A stretch of 64,000 nucleotides of DNA. Source: Gammaproteobacteria bacterium. Lineage in GTDB: Bacteria; Pseudomonadota; Gammaproteobacteria; Ga0077536. The notes beneath the pieces are model-generated. The model was not told the origin of the DNA. It searched no databases and saw only the letters and a program-made list of their open reading frames with translations. The position numbers and the translations under genes are program-made. Every line of letters begins with the position of its first letter. The stretch's first letter is position 1. The stretch lies in contig JACQWY010000008.1 of the NCBI GenBank assembly GCA_016209015.1, positions 51,079 through 115,078 of the forward strand, read 5' to 3'. Positions 7,748 to 14,628 of this stretch are shown here, piece after piece.

Positions 7748-9315
7748 GCGGCCCCGTGTCCGCCGCGCCCTATCGTCCGCCGCCGCCGCTCGAGGGCCTG
7801 AAGCTCGTCGTGAGCACGATCGCGCTGTCCGCGGCGACGTTCATGAACGTGCTCGACACCTCGATCGCGAACGTCTCGATCCCCGCCATCTCCGGCGATC
7901 TCGGCGTCGCGCCGAACCAGGGCACGTGGGTGATCACGTCCTTCGCGGTCGCGACCGGCATCTCGCTGCCGCTCACCGGATGGCTCACGCAGCGCTTCGG
8001 CGCCGTGAAGCTCTTCACGCTGAGCGTCATGCTGTTCGTGCTGATGTCCTGGCTGTGCGGCGTCGCGCCGAGCATCGAGCTCCTGATCGTCTTCCGCATC
8101 CTGCAGGGCGTGGTGGCCGGCCCGATGATCCCGCTCTCCCAGTCGCTGCTGCTCGCGAGCTACCGCAAGGAGGCCGCGGGCTTCGCGCTCGCCATGTGGT
8201 CGATAACGACGCTCGTCGCGCCGATCATCGGGCCGCTGCTCGGCGGCTGGATCACCGACAACATCAACTGGCAGTGGATCTTCTACATCAACGTCCCGGT
8301 CGGCATCGTCGCCGCCGGAGCGACCTGGCTGCTGTACCGCGATCGCGAGACCCCGACCGTCCGCAGGCCCGTCGACGTCATCGGTCTCGCGCTGCTCATC
8401 GTCTGGGTCGGTTGTTTCCAGATCGTGCTCGACAAGGGCAAGGAGCTCGACTGGTTCCAGGCCTGGGAAACCTGGGCGCTCACGATCACCGCGATCATCG
8501 CGTTCTGCTTCTTCCTGGTGTGGGAGCTGACGGACGACCATCCGATCGTCGATTTGCAGTTGCTGAGGCGCCGTAACTTCTGGGTCGCGACGCTCACGGT
8601 GGCGCTCGGCTACAGCGTGTTCTTCGGCAATCTCGTGATCCTGCCGCTGTGGCTGCAGCAGAACATGGGCTACACGGCGACGCTCGCCGGCGTCGCGACG
8701 GCGCCCGTCGGCATCCTCGCGATCCTCATCTCGCCGTGGGTCGGCAAGAACATCGGGCACTCCGACGCGCGCCTGTTCGCGACCGTCGGCTTCGTCATAT
8801 TCGCGTTCGTGATGTGGATGCGTTCCGGCTTGAACACGGATGCGGATTTCCACGCGATCCTGGTCCCGACTGTGTTGCAGGGCGCGGCCATGGCGTTCTT
8901 CTTCGTGCCGCTGATGAATCTCGCGCTGTCGGGCCTGCCGCCGGAGAAGATCCCCTCGGCGTCGGGACTGTTCAACTTTCTGCGCATCACCGCCGGCGCG
9001 TTCGGCGCTTCTGTCGCGACCACGATGTGGGACAACCGCGCGGCCTTCCATCGCGCGTTCCTCTCGGAGAGCATCGATCACACGAACGCGTCGCTCGCGG
9101 CGTCCATGGACGTGCTGCGCGAACAGGGCTGGTCGGGTACTGCGCGGCTCGCGGAAGTGGAGGTGATGCTGCGTCAGCAGGCTTACATGCTGGCCGCGAA
9201 CGACGTGTTCTATTCGGGCGCGCTGCTGTTCATGTTTCTGTTCCTCGTCGTCTGGCTCGCCCGGCCGGCCAACGTCCGCGCGACGGCCGCCGTCGACGCG
9301 GGCGGGGCGCACTGA
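7744..9315 (+). CDS. EmrB-like DHA2-family MFS multidrug efflux transporter
   Basis: This 523-residue integral membrane protein probably has 14 transmembrane helices. LDTSIANVSIPAISGDLG (about 36-53) and WVITSFAVATGISLPLTGWL are the classic DHA2 motifs, and FRILQGVVAGPMIPLSQSLL is motif C-like. EmrB proteins are proton-driven antiporters that expel hydrophobic drugs and phenolic compounds through an EmrA-TolC type assembly, which is encoded just upstream. The GTG start overlaps the emrA-like stop codon. In this setting the natural substrate may be an aromatic catabolite such as a hydroxyacetophenone, which is an inference. Confidence 0.95.
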   Translation: MSGPVSAAPYRPPPPLEGLKLVVSTIALSAATFMNVLDTSIANVSIPAISGDLGVAPNQGTWVITSFAVATGISLPLTGWLTQRFGAVKLFTLSVMLFVLMSWLCGVAPSIELLIVFRILQGVVAGPMIPLSQSLLLASYRKEAAGFALAMWSITTLVAPIIGPLLGGWITDNINWQWIFYINVPVGIVAAGATWLLYRDRETPTVRRPVDVIGLALLIVWVGCFQIVLDKGKELDWFQAWETWALTITAIIAFCFFLVWELTDDHPIVDLQLLRRRNFWVATLTVALGYSVFFGNLVILPLWLQQNMGYTATLAGVATAPVGILAILISPWVGKNIGHSDARLFATVGFVIFAFVMWMRSGLNTDADFHAILVPTVLQGAAMAFFFVPLMNLALSGLPPEKIPSASGLFNFLRITAGAFGASVATTMWDNRAAFHRAFLSESIDHTNASLAASMDVLREQGWSGTARLAEVEVMLRQQAYMLAANDVFYSGALLFMFLFLVVWLARPANVRATAAVDAGGAH

Positions 9316-9331
9316 GCACGCCGCCGCTCAG
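9312..9331. terminator. Possible bidirectional hairpin between convergent emrB-like and gntR genes
   Basis: A 6 bp stem, CTGAGC/GCTCAG with an 8-base loop, contains both stop codons of the converging genes. No U-tract follows in either direction, so termination strength is doubtful. Confidence 0.3.
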
Positions 9332-10047
9332 TCCCGCGCGTACACCTCGTCCCCCAGACGCTCGTAGGCCTGGCGCACCATGCGCAGATGGCGCTGCATC
9401 GCCGCCTCCGCGGCCTTCGCCTTGCCCTTGAGGATGTAGCGCGCGACGGTCTCGTAGTCCTGGTAGTTGCGGGCCCGCACGCGTGCCGGCAGATGATGCT
9501 CGAACTGCGCGCGGATGATGTTCGTCTCGGGGATCGGCACAAAGCGCGCGAGCTCCTGGTTGCCGCCGATCGCGACGAGCTCCTCGTAGAAGCGCAGCCG
9601 GGTCTCGAAGACCTGCGCCGTGTTGCCGCGGTCGCGCGCCGCGAAGAGTGCGTCGACCGCCGCCTGGAAGCGTGCGCCGTGATCGCCTTCCGCGATGTGC
9701 TCGGCGGCGAGGCGCGCGGCGAGACCGGTGAGATGTTCCTGGATCGCGAGGATGTCGTTCACCTTGCGCCGCGTGAGCTGGCGGATCGCCGCACCGCGAT
9801 TGCGGTGCAGCTCGACCATGCCCTCGGCCGCGAGCCGCTTCAGCGCTTCGCGCACCGGGCCCCGGCTCACGCCGAGCTCGAGCGTGAGATCCGCCTCGAC
9901 GAGACGCTGACCCGGCACGTAGCGCCCGCGCCGCACGCCGTTCCTGATGTAGGCCGCGACCTGGTCCGACGAGCTCAGCACCGCACTCGCCTTGCCTCGC
10001 GCCTTCGCGCGCCCGGCCGTCCGCTGTGTTTCCGGTTTCGTCATCAT
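9328..10047 (-). CDS. GntR-family transcriptional regulator, FCD (FadR-like) subfamily
   Basis: The protein has 239 residues, with a winged helix-turn-helix at about 26-92 (PGQRLVEADLTLELGVSRGP, then VREALKRLAAEGMVEL) and an all-helical FCD ligand-binding domain at about 95-225. FCD regulators usually sense carboxylates or acyl-CoA compounds through a metal site. It is divergent from the kinase/carboxylase cluster across a 178 bp gap that contains a GntR-type operator (see 10130-10152), so it is the prime candidate for local control of that cluster and of itself. The start is one of two tandem ATG codons (10047 or 10044). Confidence 0.93.
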   Translation of the reverse strand: MMTKPETQRTAGRAKARGKASAVLSSSDQVAAYIRNGVRRGRYVPGQRLVEADLTLELGVSRGPVREALKRLAAEGMVELHRNRGAAIRQLTRRKVNDILAIQEHLTGLAARLAAEHIAEGDHGARFQAAVDALFAARDRGNTAQVFETRLRFYEELVAIGGNQELARFVPIPETNIIRAQFEHHLPARVRARNYQDYETVARYILKGKAKAAEAAMQRHLRMVRQAYERLGDEVYARD

Positions 10048-10129
10048 GCGACCCGCCGCGGGCCGGGATTCCCGTCCGCGTGTCCCGTTGTGCGCTGCAT
10101 TATGGAGAGCCCTCCGGCGGTGCGGAAAG

Positions 10130-10152
10130 ATTGTAGGACAATATCGTAGTAC
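10130..10152. promoter_or_regulatory. Predicted GntR/FCD operator sites
   Basis: The perfect dyad ATTGT-AGG-ACAAT at 10130-10142 fits the GT-N3-AC core known for FadR-type GntR proteins. A second GT-N3-AC core (GTAGTAC) lies at 10146-10152, with centres 13 bp apart. Both sit just upstream of the -35 box of the cluster promoter and between the divergent gntR gene and the cluster. Assignment to the adjacent GntR protein is an inference. Confidence 0.55.
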
Positions 10153-10157
10153 CTAAA

Positions 10158-10186
10158 TTGACAGTCGCATAGGGCCGCAGGATACT
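10158..10186 (+). promoter_or_regulatory. Sigma70-type promoter of the kinase/carboxylase cluster
   Basis: A consensus -35 TTGACA (10158-10163) is followed by 17 bp and then GATACT (10181-10186, 4 of 6 matches). Transcription would start near 10193, about 33 bases before the first ATG, with an AGAGG ribosome site in between. Confidence 0.6.
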
Positions 10187-10225
10187 ACGGCGCCCGCGAC
10201 TCCCGGGCGGCAGAGGTGAACGGTG

Positions 10226-10969
10226 ATGGCGAGACTCCACGGCGACGTCGACAAATACGGCTCCGAAGTGCCGGCGCCGGTGACTGCGGCATTCCATGGT
10301 GCGGTGCAGGATCTGGTGCGGCGCCGTCTCGCCGAGAGCGGCCTGGGCTGGAACGACTTCGTGTTCGGCGCCGCGCAGACGACGATCACCCGCGCCGACT
10401 TCGAAGCCATCGATCGCCGCCTGCTCGATTACGGGCACCGCTACACCTGGTCCGCCGTCGTCTCGCAGCAGGAGCGGCCCGAGGCCTACAAGCCTGTCGA
10501 AGGCGTGGGCGAGGATCTCTCCACGTTCTCGTTCCGTCATCCCGAAGCCCCGACCGCACCCGTCGACGATCAAGGCCGCGAGCTCGTCGGCTGCGGCGAC
10601 AACGTCGTGAGATACGACGAAGACCTCGTCGGCATCGCGCGCTACGTGCGCTCGAGCGCGCAGGTGCTCGAGTACCTGACGAACGGCGTACCGCCCGGCA
10701 CGATCGCCGTCATCGACGATTCCGGCGGCACGCTCACCGCGCCCATCCTCGAACAGTTCGCGGGCGTGCTCTGCGCCGGCGGCACGGTGCGCTCGCATCT
10801 CGGCATTCTCACGCGCGAGTACGGCATCCCGTGCTTCATGAACTCCAGGCTCTCCGGCATCCTCGACGGCGATCGCGTGCGCATGGAATGCACGGGCAAG
10901 GCGAAAACGGCGGACATGTACCAGAAGGGCGTCGAGCAGACGGCGCGCGTCTGGCGTCTCGCGAAGTAA
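10226..10969 (+). CDS. PEP-utilising phosphohistidine (swivel) domain protein, putative hydroxyphenylethanone kinase subunit
   Basis: The C-terminal 110 residues of this 247-residue protein resemble the mobile phosphohistidine domain of PEP synthase and pyruvate phosphate dikinase: VLCAGGTVRSHLGILTREYG with His191 as the expected phosphorylated residue, then IPCFM and GDRVRME. The first 130 residues are not recognised. Alone it lacks an ATP-binding domain, so it probably works with the ATP-grasp subunit encoded at 14629. It is the first gene of the cluster, behind a good promoter. In phenylphosphate synthase and the Hpe/Acv acetovanillone kinases, comparable split subunits transfer phosphate from ATP to a phenol; that role here is inferred from context. 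A GTG three bases upstream is an alternative start. Confidence 0.75.
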   Translation: MARLHGDVDKYGSEVPAPVTAAFHGAVQDLVRRRLAESGLGWNDFVFGAAQTTITRADFEAIDRRLLDYGHRYTWSAVVSQQERPEAYKPVEGVGEDLSTFSFRHPEAPTAPVDDQGRELVGCGDNVVRYDEDLVGIARYVRSSAQVLEYLTNGVPPGTIAVIDDSGGTLTAPILEQFAGVLCAGGTVRSHLGILTREYGIPCFMNSRLSGILDGDRVRMECTGKAKTADMYQKGVEQTARVWRLAK

Positions 10970-10981
10970 GGGGAACCGAGG

Positions 10982-12544
10982 ATGAGCAGGACGCCGCTGA
11001 CTTACGCGCAGTTGCTGGAGACGAACAATCTCATCCAGCAGAATACCGACGAGACCTACTGGCTCTGCATCACGCGCACGGTGCAGGAATCGAAGCTCTT
11101 CCCGGTCTCGCCGTACATGGTGCTGTCCTACTTCATGGCCTTCTACCGCTATCCGCCGCTGCTCCGAAAAATCGAGCAGCACATGAAGGCAGAGGAGATC
11201 GGCAATCGCTGCCGCAACATGGGCATCAAGATCCAGAATCCGGCGATGGGCTGGGCGCTGCCGTCGTTCTATCTGCTGGGTCGCGAATATCTCATCAACC
11301 TCGGCCTGCTGCGGGCGCAGGATGCGGTCGAGGACATCGTCTACGTGATGGACTTCTGGAAGCGCTTCCAGCTCGCCTGGCATCGTAATGACGCGCACCT
11401 CACGAACCGCGATTTCGGCCATCGCTCGCAAATCCTGCCGGAGCGCCGACTGCAGGTCTTCCACGCCGATCTCTACGACTGCACCGAGGGCGATGCGCTG
11501 CACACGGCCGCGCAGGCCTTCATGGCCGCGACCTCGCAGTACGGTTTCCTGGTCTCCTGCGAGAGCCGCATCGCGCTCTGCAACCAGGGCCCGTACAGGC
11601 TCGACGACGATCGCGAGATGATCGTCCGCGACTTCATGGATCTCGCCGAGGGCGATTATCCGTGGCTCGACGGCGTCGGCGCCGACATGCCCTACAACAA
11701 CCTCACCGTGCCGATGGCCGTGAAGGGCTGCCATTTCAACATCGTGGACGATTGGGGCTCGTTCGAATCGCAGCCCGAGTTCAAGTCGCATCACATGGTC
11801 GCCGTCGGTCTCTACACCTCGGACACGCTCTCCGAAGGCTATCTGCCGGTCGGCATGGGCAGCCGCGAGGAGCTCACGCAGACGTTCGAGACGTTGACGG
11901 TGCGCGCGAAGGAGGCGACTGCGAAGCTCTGGAAGCGCATCGCCGGCTGGTCGCGCGACCAGATGATGGACGCGGGCGCGATCACCTATTTCGCAATCGT
12001 GAAGGATCTCGCGCACGTCGCGGGCTGCTACGAAATGGAGGACTGGATGCTCGTCGACGAGCGCGCCGAGCGCTTCAGGCCGCTACTGAACGACGAGTAC
12101 GCGAACCTGTCGCTGTGGGAGATCCTCGGCCCGCTCGCGAATCCCGCGCAGCGTCTGAACGAATACCAGATGTGTCAGCACGCGGATCTGCCCGCGCGCA
12201 TGCTCTCGCTCATTCCGTACTCCATTCTCGATACCGGGGACTGCACGGCGACCTCGGGCGACATGGCGCCCGGCATCACCTACCTGCCGCCGAAAGAGGA
12301 TCGCTACCGCACGACGGAAGGCGTGCTGACGCTCGCGGAGTACAACCGCCGGGCGCGCGCCTTCGTCCCCGCGACCTCGGCGCCGAAGTTCGAGAACCTC
12401 TGCGAATCGTGGCTCAAACATCATTACGACACGCCGCTCGCGGACGAACTCTATCGTCTCGAGCAGCGCGAATCGCGCACGCTGAAGGACCGCGGCGCCG
12501 GACTCCGGCGCGCGGACGTCGAACGCCTGCGCCACGGGAAATGA
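10982..12544 (+). CDS. Conserved hypothetical protein of the kinase/carboxylase cluster (520 aa), possible aryl substrate-binding kinase subunit
   Basis: I do not recognise this soluble 520-residue protein. It has no signal peptide or membrane segment. It is rich in aromatic residues, Met and Cys (MSRTPLTYAQLLETNNLIQQ at the start; MGIKIQNPAMGWALPSFYLL; GCHFNIVDDWGSFESQPEFK), suggesting a folded, ligand-binding protein. It starts 12 bp after the phosphohistidine protein and ends 4 bp before the CoA ligase, so it is translated within the same operon. Rifampicin phosphotransferase and phenylphosphate synthase have an ATP-grasp part, a phosphohistidine part and a separate substrate-binding part; the first two are present in this cluster, and this protein could be the third. 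That is an inference from position only. Confidence 0.6.
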   Translation: MSRTPLTYAQLLETNNLIQQNTDETYWLCITRTVQESKLFPVSPYMVLSYFMAFYRYPPLLRKIEQHMKAEEIGNRCRNMGIKIQNPAMGWALPSFYLLGREYLINLGLLRAQDAVEDIVYVMDFWKRFQLAWHRNDAHLTNRDFGHRSQILPERRLQVFHADLYDCTEGDALHTAAQAFMAATSQYGFLVSCESRIALCNQGPYRLDDDREMIVRDFMDLAEGDYPWLDGVGADMPYNNLTVPMAVKGCHFNIVDDWGSFESQPEFKSHHMVAVGLYTSDTLSEGYLPVGMGSREELTQTFETLTVRAKEATAKLWKRIAGWSRDQMMDAGAITYFAIVKDLAHVAGCYEMEDWMLVDERAERFRPLLNDEYANLSLWEILGPLANPAQRLNEYQMCQHADLPARMLSLIPYSILDTGDCTATSGDMAPGITYLPPKEDRYRTTEGVLTLAEYNRRARAFVPATSAPKFENLCESWLKHHYDTPLADELYRLEQRESRTLKDRGAGLRRADVERLRHGK

Positions 12545-12548
12545 CCTC

Positions 12549-14018
12549 ATGCAAATCGGTACGCTTATCCGTCGCGCCGCACGCTACTACGCGGACACCC
12601 CCTGTCTCGTCGAAGGCACGCGCAGCATCACGTTCAGGGAGTTCGACGCCGCCACCGACCGGCTCGGCAACGCGCTGCTCGCGCGCGGCCTCGTCCCGGG
12701 CGACCGCGTCGCCGTCGCGCTCGCGAACAGCATCGAGTGCCTCGTCGCCTATTACGCGACGGCAAAAGCCGGGCTCGTGCGCGTCGGGCTCAACACGCGC
12801 GAGACGCTCGACAACCACAAGTACAAGATCGCCGACAGCGGCAGCCGCGCGGTGATCCATGCGGGCATCGAGGGCCTCGAAGCGGAGATCCTGATCGGGC
12901 CGGAAGAGCTCACCGCCATGATCGCGAACGGCGAGCGGAAGATCTGCAACGTCGAGCGCGCACTCGATGCGCCTTACCGTTTCGGCTACACGGGCGGCAC
13001 GACGGGCAAGTCGAAGGCCGTGACCTTGACGACACGCGGCGAGCTCGCCGAGATCTCCGCGTTCCTGACCGATCTCGTGCCGGAAATCCAGTCCGGCGAC
13101 ACGTTCCTGCATGCGGCCCCGATCGCACACGCCTCGGGTGCCTTCTTCCTGCCCTGCGTCGCGCGCGGCGCGACCTCGCTCATCATGCCGAAGTTCGACG
13201 CGGCCGAATTCCTCGTCCTCGCCGAGAAGACGCAGGCGAGCATGACCTTCCTCGTGCCGACCATGCTCGCGATGATCCTCGAGGAACCCGGCCTCGCGGG
13301 CGCGAAATTGAATCTGCGCCGGATCTCCTACGGGGCCTCGCCGATCGCGCCTTCCGTGCTCGATCGCGCCCAGGGGCGCTTCGGCAAGGTGTTCGCCCAG
13401 ACCTACGGTCAGGCCGAGAGCCCGATGGTCATCACCTGTCTCAAGCCCGATGAGCACGATCGCATCGGCTCCTGCGGGCGGCCGTTCACGATCGTCGAGT
13501 GCTGCATCATGGACGACGAGGATCGCGAGTTGCCGCCCGGCGAGATCGGCGAGATCTGCTGCCGCGGTCCGCAGACCATGGCCTATTACTGGAACCGTCC
13601 CGAGCAGACGGCCGAAGCGTTCCGCAACGGCTGGCTGCATACGGGCGACGTCGGGCGCATGGACGAGGACGGTTTCTACTACATCCTCGATCGCAAGAAC
13701 GACATGCTGATCTCGGGCGGCTTCAACGTCTATCCGCGCGAGGTCGAGGACGTGCTGCTCGCCTGTCCGGGCGTCGTCGAGGCCGCGGTCGTCGGCCTGC
13801 CGGACGAGAAATGGGGCGATCGCATCCACGCCGTCGTCTCCGGCCAGCCCGGCCTCGACACGGAGAAGCTCCTCGCGCATGCGCGCGACGCCCTCGCGAA
13901 CTACAAGCGGCCGAAGTCGATCGAAATCTGGCCGGACCTGCCGAAGAGCGCGGCGAACAAGATCCTGCGCCGCGAAGTGCGCGATCGCATCGTCGCCCGC
14001 GACGCGGAGCGGAAGTGA
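12549..14018 (+). CDS. AMP-dependent acyl-CoA synthetase, AcsA-like in a ketone carboxylation cluster
   Basis: The protein has 489 residues of the ANL superfamily: phosphate-binding loop YTGGTTGKSKAV (147-158), YGQAESPM, the hinge region LHTGDVGRMDEDGFYYILDR and the C-terminal catalytic lysine (Lys471 in SAANKILRRE). It forms an acyl-adenylate and then the CoA thioester. Placed between kinase subunits and upstream of a biotin-dependent carboxylase and thiolase, it most likely activates the beta-keto acid produced by carboxylation of a ketone, as the AcsA ligase of the p-ethylphenol cluster of Aromatoleum is thought to do. The true acid is not readable from sequence. Its stop codon overlaps the next start (TGATG). 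Confidence 0.85.
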   Translation: MQIGTLIRRAARYYADTPCLVEGTRSITFREFDAATDRLGNALLARGLVPGDRVAVALANSIECLVAYYATAKAGLVRVGLNTRETLDNHKYKIADSGSRAVIHAGIEGLEAEILIGPEELTAMIANGERKICNVERALDAPYRFGYTGGTTGKSKAVTLTTRGELAEISAFLTDLVPEIQSGDTFLHAAPIAHASGAFFLPCVARGATSLIMPKFDAAEFLVLAEKTQASMTFLVPTMLAMILEEPGLAGAKLNLRRISYGASPIAPSVLDRAQGRFGKVFAQTYGQAESPMVITCLKPDEHDRIGSCGRPFTIVECCIMDDEDRELPPGEIGEICCRGPQTMAYYWNRPEQTAEAFRNGWLHTGDVGRMDEDGFYYILDRKNDMLISGGFNVYPREVEDVLLACPGVVEAAVVGLPDEKWGDRIHAVVSGQPGLDTEKLLAHARDALANYKRPKSIEIWPDLPKSAANKILRREVRDRIVARDAERK

Positions 14019-14620
14019 TGCTGGAGCAGCATCTCGCCCTGCACGGGCTCGCGATCAAGAAGCACGCGGATGCCGCGGCCGTCGCGAGTGCGGTCGGCCT
14101 GGAGCCGGCGCGCGTCGAATGCCTGTTGAAGGCGGCGGTCGAAACCGGGCGCGCCGTCGAAGCGCAGGGCGCCTTCGTGCTCTCGCCCGCCGGCCGCATG
14201 ATCCTCGACGGGCACTACTCGCGCGTCTACGGGGAGCTGCGCGAGAACCACGCGTTCGTCACGGCCTACGATCGCTTCGAGCGCGTGAACGGCGAGCTCA
14301 AGCAGGTCATCACGGACTGGCAGACGATGGATGTCGGCGGCCAGAAGGTACGTAACGATCACTCGAACGAGGACTACGACGCGCACGTGCTCGATCGCCT
14401 CGGCGAGGTTCACGATCGCTTCATGCCGATCCTCGCCCAGCTCGCGCGGCACCTGCCGCGCCTGCAGCGCTACGCGCAGAAGCTGGAGGCGGCGCTCGAC
14501 CGCGCCGAGGACGGCGCGAAGGAATGGGTGTCCGACGCGAAGCTCGAGAGCTATCACACGGTCTGGTTCGAGATGCACGAGGATTTGCTGCGCATCCTCG
14601 GCCGTCAGCGCGACGAATAG
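14018..14620 (+). CDS. Small helical protein with winged-helix-like N-terminus, operon partner of dikinase-like kinase
   Basis: This 200-residue protein has no signal or membrane segment. Residues 1-65 read like a small helix-turn-helix fold (IKKHADAAAVASAVGLEPAR, then a turn and VLSPAGRMILDGHY). Residues 70-200 are long charged helices (YGELRENHAFVTAYDRFERV; LEAALDRAEDGAKEW), with a DWQTMDVGG loop between. The gene is translationally coupled to the CoA ligase (TGATG) and ends 8 bp before the kinase gene, so a role as an accessory or regulatory kinase subunit is more likely than DNA binding. Phenylphosphate synthase also needs a small third protein, although that one has CBS domains and is not obviously related. 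Confidence 0.6.
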   Translation: MLEQHLALHGLAIKKHADAAAVASAVGLEPARVECLLKAAVETGRAVEAQGAFVLSPAGRMILDGHYSRVYGELRENHAFVTAYDRFERVNGELKQVITDWQTMDVGGQKVRNDHSNEDYDAHVLDRLGEVHDRFMPILAQLARHLPRLQRYAQKLEAALDRAEDGAKEWVSDAKLESYHTVWFEMHEDLLRILGRQRDE

Positions 14621-14628
14621 GAGGCAGG

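Noticed and set aside
7615..9312. A 565-codon antisense frame over the emrB-like transporter
   Set aside because: Highly charged low-complexity product with no motif; the opposite strand encodes a standard 14-helix transporter.
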